A DNA stretch of 64,000 nucleotides, from positions 15,286,101 through 15,350,100 of the forward strand of contig NC_092677.1 in the NCBI RefSeq assembly GCF_964355755.1, written 5' to 3'. The stretch's first letter is position 1, and every line of letters starts with the position of its first letter. This DNA is from Antedon mediterranea. Lineage: Eukaryota; Echinodermata; Crinoidea; Comatulida; Antedonidae. A program made the translations under genes and the position numbers. This document shows positions 31,974 through 41,945 of this stretch, one piece after another. The notes beneath the pieces are model-generated. The model had not been told where the DNA came from, made no database searches, and saw only the letters and a list, made by a program, of their open reading frames with translations.

Positions 31974-34900
31974 CTGAATAAATAAGAAAAAAAATATGGA
32001 GATTGAACTATAGGCCTACTTCTGGACAAATGTGTCATTTTATACCAATGAAATTTAAATGACAATTAAATTCGGTTTAATCGTATTCAGAGGATGTATT
32101 GTTGGGACAGGCATCGTAGCCCAACCACAGAATTCAACAGCATTCAATATGTCATGTCTTGTCGCGTACCTTGATCGTCAATGGTATTTTGCCTTAAATT
32201 ATTGCTCGAAGTCTTTTAGTTTCCTATTATATTCTCCAATTCTCAAAATGTCGTCATTTTTAAAATTAATTAATCCCCGTCACCTATATGATATGCAGTG
32301 GTAAATTATATGACAGGCAAAATTACATGTCAATCATCCAAAAGGTCGAGATTTGACCTAGGCTTTCATTTGGTTCATACTTAAACTCAAGTCTACCTTT
32401 GGCCAACAAATACAGTTTATAGCAAAATCTTCGAGATCTTTGACCTTATTTTTTTTAATAACTTCCTAATCCTTACCTGAACTCTGGCCTCTGACAACTG
32501 TGTCTGAGTCGCAACCTCTTCACGTGTATTGACACAAGGATAATGTGACTTACAAAATTCCTTTTCAAGTATATCTAGTTGTTCGTTAGAAAAAGTAGTT
32601 CGGCTTCTCCTCACTTTACGCTTACAGTCATCGTCATCTAAATTAGAAGTTAATGCGCCATGGAAAAGTTTACTCTGAATGTGATCATCTTCTTTGTGAC
32701 CTTTGGGGACAAATAAAGTGAGATTAATGAACTGATTTTCTGATACAAAAGTAGGCCTACGTAGGCTACTGTCTCTTGATTAAAAAATGGAGGACAATTG
32801 GTAGCGAAACTACCAGATACACAGTTGGCAAATATGTAGGCGCTACCCACGTGAGTTACCGGCGACAGTTCGGATGACACATCGCGTCATGATTGGTCAA
32901 ATTACCTGCGATGTATTTACGTTTTTGCGTTGCGTCTAAGTGCAAAATTAAACCAAGCTTGATGTTCAATGTAATGCTATCATACCAACCTTGTGGTGAG
33001 ATTGTTCCCGTACGTTTGTCGTCAAAAGAGTAACGGTCCTGACACATGATAGACGAACGAAGTGTTGCTCTAGGTCTGTGAATCAGTACACGATTACCCG
33101 AATCTTCCAAGTTCCGATTTTGACTGTATAACCCGTTATAGGAGCAGTGAATTCTTGGTACCGTGATGTTAGGTAGGAATGAATATGAGGAGACAAGTGC
33201 TTGCTCTGTGGCTCGGGCGTACTCTGTGGCAGCACGCTCGGCTGCTCGATTGCGAAGAATACGGTTGATGGAACTAACACTAGGTGTTGTAGATGCTGTA
33301 CAAACACCTAGAATACACATGAATAAATCGAAATAAAACACATTTAAGTTACTATGTAGCATACATTTATAGTATTACAAAATATTTTAACACAGCATGA
33401 TTTAATAATATAGATTTACATTTTTTCTTACGTATCTCACTATCTATTATATGCTCCTTTTTTATGAACTTACCGTCTGCCATAAGCTTATCGCGAATTT
33501 CCCACGCAAAAATGGACGGGTTTTCCTGTTTGTATTCATCGATTTTCCCAACAACTTCTGGAGTTGCTACTTTGGGTTTGCTTCCACCAATTGATCCATT
33601 TCTGGTGTTTGTATCTAAGAAACGTTGACCTAACCAGAAAAAAACGTCTTACTATTATTAAAGTAGTTCCAGACGGAGTTTTGATTTAATATTTAGTTAA
33701 AAGATAAATATTTTAGTACATATGGCGTTTCATACGTGTACTACTTGAACTTGTAAACATCGAAAAGCCTTTAAATAACTACAGACTTCGGGCAAGTGTA
33801 TTATCAAAGCTCCTGTTGTATATAACAACGATTTACATAGTTTCCATTACAACAAACCCAATTGTATATTTGCCATTCGATTAATTTTGTATCAATTCAG
33901 TATAATATAATATTTGTACTTGGTTTTCACTAGGACGAAACGCAATGACGTAAGCGCATCGCATCGATTCTGACGCAACTTACTTGTGTTGTGCCAAAGT
34001 GGGAAACAAACATGATTTGTGTATCTAAAGTATGCACATTGGATAAAGAAAATCCGTATTTATTTGAGTCGATTTTCTTACCGAAAAGTTTGCTAAAACA
34101 TTCCTGTGACATCATCAGCTGCCGTGAAAGTTCACTGTAATGATTCGACATGATCCTGTGGCGCCCTACGTCAACATAGTGAGCGTTTCCCATGTGGAAT
34201 GGAGAAATTGTATTGAAACCTTCAAATATAAAATAATATTTGCCAGTGTGAATAATGTCTGAATTATTCTTAAAGATGTAGGCCTATTGTCCCCGGCCTA
34301 AAAAAAATAATTCTTAAACACTTTTTTGGTAAATATGCCACCTAATAGTTATCCACTTTGACCAAAAATTGGATCTGAAAACAACAAAAAAAGTCAAATT
34401 GGCTGCAAGCCAATGAGTTTTTGGTTGAATTAACCATTCATTTTGTCATTTTTTAAGTGAAAACATTTATTTTTTTCAGTTTTTTATGTCTATGAAAGTG
34501 ATTAACTTTATTAAAAGGTTGAAACTGAAAAACACATGTTATATAAATGCAGTGTAATTCAATGGATATGGCTTAAATTTAAAAATGTCATAGCTAAGAG
34601 CTTTTCAAACGAAGACCCAATAACTTCGACTACAATGATTACTGGATCAAATAACATAATTGTAAATGAATTGATTTCATTATTTGTATTCTCTATATAT
34701 AAGTTGCATATATTAACAAAACCTGAAAAAAGGGAAACAACTATGAAAAAAAGATCTGGAATCTTTTTATTACTGAAGTAAAGCATTTAATTGAAAATGA
34801 GTATAAGTGCTACTACTTTAAAGCTCAATGTAAATGGGGAGATATAAAGCAAAATCTCCTTAAATTAATGAAATAAAAAAAATGCTATTTTTATCTCTTA

Positions 34901-36466
34901 AATACATTGTATATAGGCCTAGTAACTATATTAGTTTTAAGATATGTCATCCGGGTATGAAGCGACTCACATACACACAGAGCCAAAATATTACCTTGGA
35001 CTTGCACTGTGTATGGACTCTAACCTTACGGTTTTCATTATATATATCATTCCATCCTATCCATTCTAAACACCCTTTTTTCAAGCTTTTGCATTCTTCG
35101 TTTTCATCTCATCCATTTTTTTCTTGGTGAAAAGGGAAGATTCTTTATATTCCTCCCCTGAGTTTATAGCCTCTCTACCCAGACAACGGACACGAACAGA
35201 ATAAAACAACAATAATAACTTTTTCATAAGTACGTTTTTTTTAAATCAATTTTTATCCTCAGTTTACTGCCATCGACATATTTTAATTAATTGTATTTTT
35301 AAAAATGTATATGAATGTAAATGTGGTTACTTCTTAACATCAAAATAATCTTATTTTTTGAACAATGTACCTTATAAATAAGAGAATTATATAAATGTGC
35401 ATATATACATATATTATTTATATTTATAGAACTATAATAAAAGTGGGACGAACCCACACAAGACAACAAAAAAAAACTTTATTAAAACCACAAAATAATC
35501 TATTCCAATTTGAATTGATTAATCTTCATTTTTTTTAAAGTTTTGCACACATAATCGGTGTAACGTTTCCATATCGAGGTACCAAAAGGGCTCTATTACA
35601 CGAGTGTTACTCGCGAATTTGTTGATGGATAATAAAATCAGTACAATTATTTAAATTTCTGTGGGTTGTTCCAAATTTCGTTTCGAATGGAATTAAGAGT
35701 TATCTTACAAAATAACATATCTAGCTATCGACCTCTTAAAACTAATGTAGGCCTACTTAACTCGTAATAATACATAATATAACTTTTCTGAAAGAATTAT
35801 AAAATGTTCTGGTTGTTTTTAACTCATCCTAGAAACTTTTTAAACGTTAAATTCTCAAGTTAAACCACCACTTGAATAAAATTAAATATAGAAAGTATAA
35901 AGGGTATTACTCCAACTCTTTAAGAAAAAATAAACAAAATATATAATAAAATTAGAGGAATCATTAAAGATATTTTCCCCCTAAATAAATAATTTAATTT
36001 GTTGTTATAATAATTGTTATATAATTAATAATATTTAATCATTTTGACCACAATTTGATTGAACTGAACGGGAAATTAATGAGTCTTGTATTTAACTGTT
36101 TATTTATTTATTTTGTTTAATAAGTGAAAACATTTAATTTTGTGTTGAGTAGGCCAGTTTTATTAATAATTTGACAACTTTGACAACAATTTTATTTGAA
36201 AAAACCCGTTAATTGTTCATAATAAAGAAACTATAGAGTGAATTGGGAGTCAATGTGTCTTTTAATATGCGAAAATATTTTTGTTTGTTTTGTTTTTTTT
36301 GTTTTTTAAAAGTCAAAAACTTGATTAAAACTATGTTTTGTAAGGCAATACATCTTGTAACACCACTGAAAACATTCCATATTAAAGTACTTTTAAATGT
36401 GATACTTAATTTAAACAGTATAATAAAAAGATAGATAGATAGTATCTTACCTGCTGAAGAAGCCAT
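31767..36466 (-). CDS. eyg: Pax-family transcription factor, eyegone-like, complete coding model
   Basis: Six minus-strand exons: 36466-36451, 34219-34082, 33629-33474, 33307-32990, 32739-32477 and 31973-31767. The first four introns are phase 1, the last phase 0; total 1098 nt, 365 residues plus stop. Domains: N-terminal MASSA; a divergent PAI subdomain (about residues 6-52) with [16 protein letters not shown]; a conserved RED subdomain (about 63-123) with [30 protein letters not shown] and [11 protein letters not shown]; a homeodomain (252-311) with Ser50 and [11 protein letters not shown]; then a short His/Ser-rich tail. RED followed by NRAAERAA and a homeodomain with SHYPCV points to eyegone rather than Pax4/6 or Pax3/7. 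It should be a nuclear DNA-binding regulator. Missing from the PAI are about five residues before SRQL and the canonical N-terminal beta-hairpin. Confidence 0.85.
31974..32476. other. Pax intron 5 (splits the homeodomain at 46/47)
   Basis: The intron separates homeodomain residues Q46 and V47, a position typical of many paired-class homeobox genes. It contains no other recognised feature; the open frame at 32059-32304 on the plus strand lacks support. Confidence 0.8.
32477..32739 (-). CDS. eyg: Pax exon 5: acidic linker and homeodomain helices 1-2
   Basis: Acceptor TATCAG, donor CAG|GTAAGG. After a linker with [10 protein letters not shown] and a DDDDCKRK junction, the homeodomain starts with [20 protein letters not shown], then [13 protein letters not shown] and LSEARVQ. 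Leu16 and Phe20 of the hydrophobic core are present. The frame entering from exon 4 (phase 1) matches. Confidence 0.9.
32990..33307 (-). CDS. eyg: Pax exon 4: end of RED subdomain and linker
   Basis: Acceptor TTCTAG, donor G|GTTGGT (weak but phase-correct). Reads [20 protein letters not shown], then [19 protein letters not shown], and a poorly conserved linker rich in Ser, Arg and Tyr. Overlapping frames (for example 33083-33307) are shadows of this exon. Confidence 0.88.
33474..33629 (-). CDS. eyg: Pax exon 3: PAI-RED linker and RED subdomain
   Basis: Acceptor TGGTTAG, donor G|GTAAGT. Begins with [12 protein letters not shown], in place of the usual paired-domain linker, then [17 protein letters not shown] and [18 protein letters not shown], which is strongly conserved. 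Confidence 0.92.
33921..34008. mobile_element. MITE-like element in Pax intron 2
   Basis: The left end GGTTTTCACTAGGACGAAAC and right end CCAAAGTGGGAAAC are inverse-related; the interior carries ACGTAAGCGCATCGCAT. It belongs to the family seen at 20563 and 42497. Confidence 0.45.
34082..34219 (-). CDS. eyg: Pax exon 2: divergent PAI subdomain
   Basis: Acceptor ATTTGAAG, donor G|GTAAGA, phase 1 both sides. Reads [50 protein letters not shown] and C-SK align with helix 2-3 of a PAI subdomain, but the GxNQLGG beta-hairpin motif is replaced and about five residues before SRQL are missing. Frame continuity with exons 1 and 3 shows it is coding. Confidence 0.85.
34220..36450. other. Pax intron 1, with repeat insertions
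   Basis: AT-rich. It contains two members of the TTAAAGATGTATTGTCCC family: one starting at 34270, and one spanning 35964-36358 with both ends. Open frames near 34536-34786 and 36209-36535 lack coding support. Confidence 0.6.
35964..36358. mobile_element. MITE of the TTAAAGATGTATTGTCCC family, copy in Pax intron 1
   Basis: The left end ATTAAAGATATTTTCCCCC and the right end GGCAATACATCTTG are inverted relatives. No coding capacity. Confidence 0.5.
36451..36466 (-). CDS. eyg: Pax exon 1 coding part (MASSA)
   Basis: ATG at 36466-36464 followed by GCTTCTTCAGCA and donor G|GTAAGA. The 16 coding bases join in phase to exon 2. A TATA box 90 bp upstream fits this start. Confidence 0.7.
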
Positions 36467-36554
36467 TGAAGTGCGAGAGGGATTAGCTGCCAAGTAGATG
36501 TACTTCAGTTTATCATACCAACAAGTGGTTTGCAATCTCGCGTATCAAATCTTA

Positions 36555-36562
36555 TATTTATA
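36555..36562 (-). promoter_or_regulatory. TATA box TATAAATA of the Pax gene (minus strand)
   Basis: TATAAATA on the minus strand about 90 bp upstream of the start codon, predicting a 5'UTR of roughly 60 nt. Confidence 0.5.
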
Positions 36563-36569
36563 ATATTCT

Positions 36570-37655
36570 CAAACAATGTAGGGATTTGTCTATTGTTCTT
36601 CCACAAACATATCGGATTTCATTAATTAGCTCATCTCATCCATAGATATATACTGAACAATTGGGTACAGAAATCAATATGTGGTAAATATGTAATTAAC
36701 TATGTGACGAAGTGTGTAATTGCAGATTCGTTTACAACCGAGGTCCACAACGATCTCAATAATGATACGAAATATAGACCCTAATTAATAGTTACAACAA
36801 GTAAGTAAAAGCACGTAATTTAAGTTTAATGATATTAGTATGTTCACACATAAACTAATAAATTGGGCCTAATGGTATTCAAAATGAATTAGCCCGTGCG
36901 AATGTAAAGGTTTTAAAGTATTCCATACACCAGGTAAAAAACAGTGAATCCTCAATCAAAATGAAGTCATCATAGCCAAATTTAGTATTCATGGGCAATT
37001 TCCGTGATACACTGTCTCATGTAACATCGTGCACATGCACTACACATGAAGCACATAACATTTCTGTATTGGCCTATGATACTAGTAAACATATGTGGAG
37101 ATCGGGTTCAAAAGTATCCAAAAGTTCTCACCCGACGCCAATGATTTGCGGTGGTGTAGGCCTAACTCCAGACTTCGTTGTCTATACGTACTACACCTAC
37201 CTCATCAAAACTGCCTGTCAAAGCAACACAGTCGTATAGGCCTTTTTGTTATTTAATTCCCTTTATATTTTGCAGCACTGTTCAAATCGTTCTATAAGTT
37301 ATTGATTGTTTTTATAACACATAGACGAATCATACCAATTAGTAACTTTATTGTTTGCTATTTAGTGCAAAATCAGAGCATCCAACACGAATTTAATTGA
37401 TAAATGAGATAATTAAACATTTTCGTTTATACATAGTATATGTGAAAAAATAATATTTATTCTTTGATTTTCGCACATTCATTGATACTGCCCTATTTCT
37501 GTGGTTTGCTTTATCGATACGTAAGCGTGTGTCGTGTGTTAGTAACGCCGTTATAAACGAATGCGAGCTGACGGTTTGCTTACATTGTAGCCAATTATAA
37601 AGCGATTAATGAAAACGAATTATTGTTATGTTTTTTCAGTGTAAATTTGATGCAT
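36570..37655. other. Intergenic upstream of the Pax gene
   Basis: No exon recognised. An 82-codon plus-strand frame at 36991-37239 has no domain or splice support. Regulatory DNA for the Pax gene may lie here. Confidence 0.4.
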
Positions 37656-37658
37656 ATA

Positions 37659-37951
37659 TTAAAGATATATTGTCCCTCTAAACATTTATTTAAATTTTTT
37701 TGATGAATATGCCATTTTGATGTCACGTAATATTTATTGACTTTAACCAAAAACTTGATAAAAAAAATTATCTACCTGAAAAAAGTAATTTATAGAAAAA
37801 AAGTGCTTAATTTGTTTATTTTTGGCTAAAATTAACCGTTTCATTTTTCTTTTTATAAGTGAATAACATTAATAAAACTGCGAACTGGCATTTAAACTAT
37901 GATTTTATTAAACTTCATTTTTCATGTTTTTGGAGGACAATACATCTTGAA
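37659..37951. mobile_element. MITE of the TTAAAGATGTATTGTCCC family, full copy
   Basis: Left TTAAAGATATATTGTCCCTC and right GGAGGACAATACATCTTGAA are terminal inverted repeats of about 19 bp flanking 293 bp. The interior has AACCAAAAACTTG and AATAAAACTGCGAACTGGC, shared with the copy ending near 41943. Confidence 0.65.
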
Positions 37952-37954
37952 TTT

Positions 37955-38860
37955 ATATTTTATATATTAGTAATGCGGTATAATTACTTATATATATATT
38001 GTTATTGTAGATGTATTTGTATTTTTTTATATTATTATATATTATTGTAGCTGTATTTGTATTTATTTATATATAATATTATTGTAGATGTCTTTTTATT
38101 TATTTAAATTATTGATTTGAGGTTTGAATACAACTACACGCATTAATTACCACATATGAATTGAACAATTGAATATTAATAATAACAATTGTAACAGAGG
38201 TCCTATTTTCTATTCATGGGAAGGAAAACATTTCAGATGAGAATTGCTTGCTAAAAAATCGATGCGATATATTTTGTTAAACAATAATATTTACTCGTTT
38301 TTACGTCATTAATTCATCGCGATTGACCCGGATGACCATACTACTAACAGTCGAGCGCCTACACTGAACAACTAACACGGCGCTATTAAATTACCAGTGT
38401 TATTACAATTGTAAATTAATAAACCAACTTTGAATTGGAATTAAATTGAGATTAATATTAATAGACTTGTATCTAGATAATGGGAACAATTCAAAGCTTT
38501 ATTGGTTGAACAACTATTGGAAGACGTTCAAATTTAATGAATTCGTTTAGTGTAAACAAACGAGCAAATAGCTAGATTTAGTTTCATTATCAGGGTTTTG
38601 ATTTGTATAACAATGGTTTAAGTAGGTCTGATGAAATTAATGATTAGATTTTTGTTTAAAATGGACGAAACAACCAATTATTAAGTCTAGTATCATAGGC
38701 AAATTCTGTAATACAGTGTAACATATGTATCACGTGGGTTAATAACAGGTGCATACAGAATTTGCTTGTGATTGTAAAACAGTGTCGGACGTCACACTCA
38801 GAAGCCATATATAATTGCGTTCACGGATTTTAGAAAGTCGCGTGGGGTGCACATCGGCCA
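37955..38860. other. Intergenic, nothing recognised
   Basis: AT-rich, with TA-rich low-complexity runs around 37990-38100. No supported coding region. Confidence 0.45.
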
Positions 38861-38861
38861 T

Positions 38862-39720
38862 CTTTGTGTCCAACTATGCTTATGTAGCGTATGAGGAGTC
38901 GTGTCATTTGCTTAAAAAATGTATAACATTCACAAGGCTTTAAATATCGGATTTAATATCAAAACAATCAATTTGTTTGAAGGTTTTTGTTAAGATAATA
39001 ACGAAATCATAAAGTTACTGCGAACATGATTTTAAACAACAAAATGTAAAAACAATGCATTACTATAGAGAATCGCTGTACAAACTAAACGCACACGCGT
39101 AGAGCGTGCATGGAGCGCACAACTAGAGCCGTTTCGAAATTGCTATTTTTGTTGTTTAAAATCATGTTCGCGGTAACTTTATAATTTTTTAAAATTATTT
39201 TAACAAAAACCTTTAAACAATTTTATGAAAGCAGACAAAAAATGGAAAAATGTAAAAACTAGCATTTTAGAGAACTTACCTTAATTTTACTTCATTCACT
39301 ATTTTTATATATGCAATATTTTTATTTATCTGTACAGTACAATTTTAAATATGCAATATGTATAATGTATTTTTTTCTTTTATAGCTTCATCTGTATAGT
39401 CTATTTACCTTTATGCCAAATATGTATCTATATCGTTGTAAGAATTACATAATTTTTTAAACTATTATACATTGGTTCGTAAATGAATACGTTTATAAAT
39501 ACCTGTTAAGTCATGTTAATGGAAATGAGAAGAAATTACAATAAAGGTGGGCGATTCCGACGAAAGATAAAAAAAAACCTTTAAACAAATTGATTGTTTT
39601 GATATTAAATTCGATAATTAAAGCCTTTTGAACGTTATACATTTTCAAAACAAAAGACTCAACTCCATACGCTACATAGGAATAGTTGGACAAAAACACG
39701 GCTTCTAACCCATTCAATCT
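38862..39720. repeat. Large imperfect inverted repeat with a nested insertion
   Basis: The left arm 38862-39045 (GTCCAACTATGCTTATGTAG, TTTAATATCAAAACAATC, AACATGATTTTAAACAAC) matches the inverse complement of the right arm, which is split into 39148-39218 and 39576-39715. The 13-mer AACCTTTAAACAA occurs at both sides of the split (39206-39218 and 39576 on) like a target-site duplication. The inserted block (about 39219-39575) has AATAAAGG and an A-rich end. One arm retains a 68-codon frame on the minus strand (39511-39717), probably a relic. Confidence 0.65.
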
Positions 39721-40455
39721 CGAAACTCTCTCTATATATGGCTCTGGTCACATCTGGCTCTGTATGTATGGCGCCCCCTTTCTTAAGCTATTGACACACC
39801 TTGATATCGTTTTAGTGAACTATGTTATTATACAGATAAATGGAAAGGAAAATTACTAAAAGTAGTGACAATGCTGTGGGTATCAGTGGCTGGATCTCAA
39901 TGGAGATACAAAACAAAATAAGCAAAAACGCTAAATTAAAAGGATAAAGTAAAACAGCTAGATTAAATTAAATTAGCATCTTACCTTATTATACAAATAA
40001 TAAATGTTTATGATGAAACAGTAATATTTATTTGTTTGTTTATATAATATATTAAATATTTCGATTTTATAAACACACCTATTGTAGTGTTTATTATGTC
40101 AACAAACGACCAAACAATCTAAGGCTAGCTAGGCTAAAGCGCCTAGGCCTAGCCTAATATACTAACAGGCCTAGCTAGGCTAGAAAGGCAGCGATACCAT
40201 GTACCATTTAATACGAAACTTCGACTGGCAACTGGAATTCATCTAGGCCTATGCAATTCTGTTTTTTCCAACAATTTCACATCTTTTAAAGATGTTCACA
40301 TTAATTAATCAAAATTATACAATTGATCTAAAGCTAATCTAAATGTTTTTATTTTGTCTAAACTAATACAGATCTTTCCAAAACCGTCGCGATACCCATC
40401 ACAAAGAATCCTCGTGGCGGCGCTGTAGTATTTAACAAGGCCATATAGATGGCTG
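39720..40455. other. Intergenic, nothing recognised
   Basis: AT-rich. A cluster of CTAGGCCTAGC and related palindromes lies at 40115-40175. Confidence 0.45.
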
Positions 40456-40456
40456 C

Positions 40457-41121
40457 AGTCGCGTGCTCGTTAGTGTTTACCGACCGACCGACCAACCTAC
40501 CAACTGACCGAAATTACTGAACATGTTTAAAAATGTTGAAATGTTTAAAAACATTTATATTTTTTTAATTTACACGTGCGTAGCCTGTCAGTTTTGAAGT
40601 GCTCGTATAACGTAATTTCGAGTTGAAAAGTAAGTCAAGAAAACAGAAATCGGGCAAAAAGAGTGCGCAATAACATTTAACGCGCAGTGCGCGCGCAAAA
40701 ATCTAAAATTGCCTGAAACGTACTCTTATTTCATCGAAAATAAATTTTGAAAATTTTAAGCGTGCGTACGCATGCGTTACATGCGCTACGCACGTAATTG
40801 TATTGCCATATGATGATTTATGCCCTGAAATTTATGAGTACCAACTTGTATTTAATTGTGATTCATGGTTTTGAAGATATGATTACAAACGTGATTTCGT
40901 TAAATCGTGCGTACACCGCGTAATTTTTTATTGCGCACCGTGAAAAGATAACCACATCGATTCCTGGCCATAAGGAATATACTGTGAAAAATTGACTTAG
41001 CTAGATTAAACTGATATCAAGATAAGGTCAGAAAGCGATAAAACGCATAGTGATACCGGACCGACAGACAGACAGACCGACCGACCGACATAGTTAACTA
41101 TAGAGTCGCGTCCACGCGACT
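40457..41121 (+). mobile_element. Longest copy of the AGTCGCGTGC-TIR (CCGA)n element
   Basis: 665 bp between AGTCGCGTGC and the terminal CACGCGACT. GACC/CCGA arrays lie inside both ends (ACCGACCGACCGACC left, CCGACCGACCGACAT right). The interior is unusually rich in CpG (GCGCAGTGCGCGCGC, GTGCGTACGCATGCG) for this window. No transposase frame, so non-autonomous. Confidence 0.65.
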
Positions 41122-41124
41122 AAA

Positions 41125-41640
41125 AAACAATAATTAAAAACCGTTCAATAGTGCTTACTAATGCATCCCATGTGACTCATAATTGTCCAATTAAATGATT
41201 ATTTATTTATTTATTTATTTATGAATATTGATATTCATAACACCAGAATCAATTACACCATTTTTCAACCGGCATCACATGAATCACAATTTCATAAATA
41301 AGGTCATCAATTGAAGACAATTTGGTAAAGTTGTCTAGATATTGTGGATATCTTACAAAAATCCAGACTAATTGTTATTAATAAGTATGTATATGATACT
41401 GTAATGTAATTAGTGTTTTTCATAATTTCCTAATTTATTATTGTTATATTTTATAAAGGAATTACTGACTCATTGAGTCATAGTGGCCTAGGTCGCTTTT
41501 GTTCTTCCTGACCTGTTTTTATTGTTGTTTTTGGTAAAATAAAAAACGAAATAAAATATTAATTATAATGGTTATGATTTTAAGCTTATCATATTTACAT
41601 TATTACTATGTTATATCTATTTTGTACATGAGAGATTATT
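41125..41640. other. Intergenic, nothing recognised
   Basis: AT-rich with a (TTTA)n run near 41202-41222. No supported gene. Confidence 0.45.
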
Positions 41641-41764
41641 ATAGTGAGAAATCATTAAGACAAAAAAACCCCCAAAAACCAACGGGAACATGTATATTTA
41701 GGTCTCTTTGTAGCTGTACACTTATGAAAGGAATTTGTTATTGGGAAAATCTTTTTAAAGCAAT

Positions 41765-41945
41765 ACATTGTTAAATTGACTGGAAACCAATGGATTTTTG
41801 GTTACATCTAACATTTATATATTTATTTATATATTATATATTTTTTTTTAACGGAAGTGATTATTAAAACTGCGGAATTGCCTATGCAAATAATTTTTCT
41901 ATAATTTTCATTTTATTTGAGTGGGGACAATTATCATCTTTAAAA
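41765..41945. mobile_element. MITE of the TTAAAGATGTATTGTCCC family, right part
   Basis: The right end GGGGACAATTATCATCTTTAA and the interior AATTGACTGGAAACCAA and TTATTAAAACTGCGGAATTG correspond to the copy at 37659-37951. The left end is not clear. Confidence 0.5.

Noticed and set aside
33083-33307. 74-codon minus frame ([10 protein letters not shown])
   Set aside because: Out-of-frame shadow of the Pax RED/linker exon at 33307-32990.
32856-33362. 168-codon minus frame as a single-exon gene
   Set aside because: Only 33307-32990 is exon; both ends run through splice sites into introns.
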